From Nitrosomonas sp. (GTDB lineage: Bacteria; Pseudomonadota; Gammaproteobacteria; Burkholderiales; Nitrosomonadaceae), in NCBI GenBank assembly GCA_017994575.1, contig JAGOKN010000007.1:1-54343 (forward strand): DNA of 54,343 nt. Reading direction: 5' to 3'. The notes under the pieces were generated by a model. That model was not told where the DNA came from. It searched no databases and saw only the letters and a list, made by a program, of their open reading frames with translations. Of this stretch, positions 53,606-54,343 are shown in pieces; the stretch's first letter is position 1, and the number at the start of each line of letters is the position of its first letter. Both the position numbers and the translations under genes were made by a program.

Positions 53606-54343
53606 CTACGGATTACGATTTTTCTCTACTTCCAACGTAGAGCTGAGCACCCACCCTTGTTTGTCGTCAACCTGAACCCGAAGCCAAGAACCATGATTGG
53701 CGTTTGCTATCAGCAAAGTGTCTTTCTTCAACACACTTAGAATTTTTGCCTGAGCATTGGGATCTTTGCGTAATTTAACACTTGCCTTAGTACGTAATTT
53801 TACTGGCGTATTAAACTCAATCAACATAGGGGTTATATTGGAAATTTTCTTACGATTCTGATCGGATATCAAACTCAACAGATGATTGGCTTGTGCAACT
53901 TGATTCATCGCAGAAGCATAATGATCTTTCTCGTAAAACGACGTGGCCGTTTCCAATAAACGTTGTGCTTGAGCCTGCAATATTTGGTCCGATGGAGAGA
54001 TTTTTGTTTGTTTTGAATTTTCCAAAGCGACTTCTAACTCGGCAATAGCCGAGGCCGTACTGGGCTTTGTTGCTAACCGATGCGATTTCACATGAGCTCT
54101 GGTGACTTCTTTATTAGCTTCCCGCAGCACATTGGCTTGATTTTTCTGGCGTATATTTTGATTTTTAATCAGTGTGTCTTTTTCAGCGATCAATTTCTCT
54201 AAACGAGCAATTTCATTTTTTAGCTTATATGGACGCCTCCCGGTCTGGCAAGCAATATTTCGTGTTTTGGTAAAAAGGAAAACGGCTGCAGTCTTATATC
54301 CGGCCTTATTGCAGATCGGATTTCTGTCTGCGGGCCCTGATGG
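53606..54343 (-). CDS. Coiled-coil protein with C-terminal SH3 domain, 5' end outside the window
   Basis: The frame is open to the right edge on the minus strand, so the true start is not seen. The visible part has a charged coiled-coil stretch (KLKNEIARLEKLIAEKDTLIKN), a linker, a helical segment with a TPR-like look (LLETATSFYEKDHYASAMNQVAQANHLL), and a C-terminal bacterial SH3 domain (LRTKASVKLRKDPNAQAKILSVLKKDT, then WLRVQVDDKQGWVLSSTLE). SH3 domains of this type are usually extracytoplasmic and bind cell wall or proteins. Its stop lies 5 bp after that of the convergent GGDEF gene. The family is not identified. Confidence 0.7.
   Translation of the reverse strand, partial: PSGPADRNPICNKAGYKTAAVFLFTKTRNIACQTGRRPYKLKNEIARLEKLIAEKDTLIKNQNIRQKNQANVLREANKEVTRAHVKSHRLATKPSTASAIAELEVALENSKQTKISPSDQILQAQAQRLLETATSFYEKDHYASAMNQVAQANHLLSLISDQNRKKISNITPMLIEFNTPVKLRTKASVKLRKDPNAQAKILSVLKKDTLLIANANHGSWLRVQVDDKQGWVLSSTLEVEKNRNP

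Noticed and set aside
1-54343. tRNA, rRNA or CRISPR array
   Set aside because: I looked for T-loop-like GGTTCGAATCC patterns, rRNA landmarks and regularly spaced repeats in intergenic regions and saw none; a covariance search would be decisive.

Overview
The window looks like chromosomal DNA of a betaproteobacterium, most likely a Nitrosomonas-type organism (inference). Supporting points are the moderate AT content, the gene families present (BtuM-type B12 transporter, class Ia ribonucleotide reductase with a long alpha chain, pepA-holC-valS order) and the small palindromic repeats. No rRNA gene was seen, so the genus is not proven. No tRNA gene or CRISPR array was recognised.

Region 1 (1-13.1 kb, minus strand) is one end of a lipopeptide NRPS/PKS cluster. 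In transcription order it holds an ECF sigma factor with a probable Fur box, an MbtH-like protein, a type II thioesterase, a Sfp-type phosphopantetheinyl transferase, a FAAL-ACP-C-A-PCP synthetase, a KS-AT-KR-ACP polyketide synthase, and the start of a second NRPS. The logic is fatty acyl starter, one amino acid, one reduced malonyl extension, then more amino acids. Fur boxes and a PvdS/FecI-like sigma factor suggest an iron-regulated lipopeptide siderophore. Two lesions suggest the pathway is dead or dying: the second NRPS is cut inside its first condensation domain by an IS66-like element that runs off the left edge, and the first NRPS has a single-base frameshift near 5,800.

Region 2 (13.1-14.5 kb) is gene-poor. 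It holds a truncated DUF2325 gene, a doubtful ORF, a perfect 7-1-7 Fur box and a 13-bp inverted repeat.

Region 3 (14.5-24.6 kb, minus strand) is a tightly packed cobalamin salvage and nucleotide-loop operon behind a cobalamin riboswitch: btuB, btuM, bluB, cbiB, cobD, cobQ, cobU, cobT, cobC, cobS. Many genes overlap by 4-7 bp. It imports corrinoids, makes dimethylbenzimidazole and finishes B12; corrin-ring genes are absent here. cobQ carries an in-frame 144-bp palindromic mobile repeat that adds 48 codons.

Region 4 (24.6-33.3 kb) is mixed: an exported beta-carbonic anhydrase, a TonB-receptor remnant, two MFS transporters, a small lipoprotein, fumC, a RelE/HTH toxin-antitoxin pair, unknown small proteins, and the first of two copies of a 143-bp MITE with 4-bp YTAG target duplications.

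Region 5 (33.3-54.3 kb) is mostly housekeeping: nrdAB behind NrdR-like sites, a LemA/TPM-domain cluster followed by the second MITE copy, an HD-GYP protein, pepA-holC-valS, an HDOD-GGDEF protein, serB, NAD-malic enzyme, a group III truncated haemoglobin, a membrane GGDEF protein, and a coiled-coil/SH3 protein that runs off the right edge.
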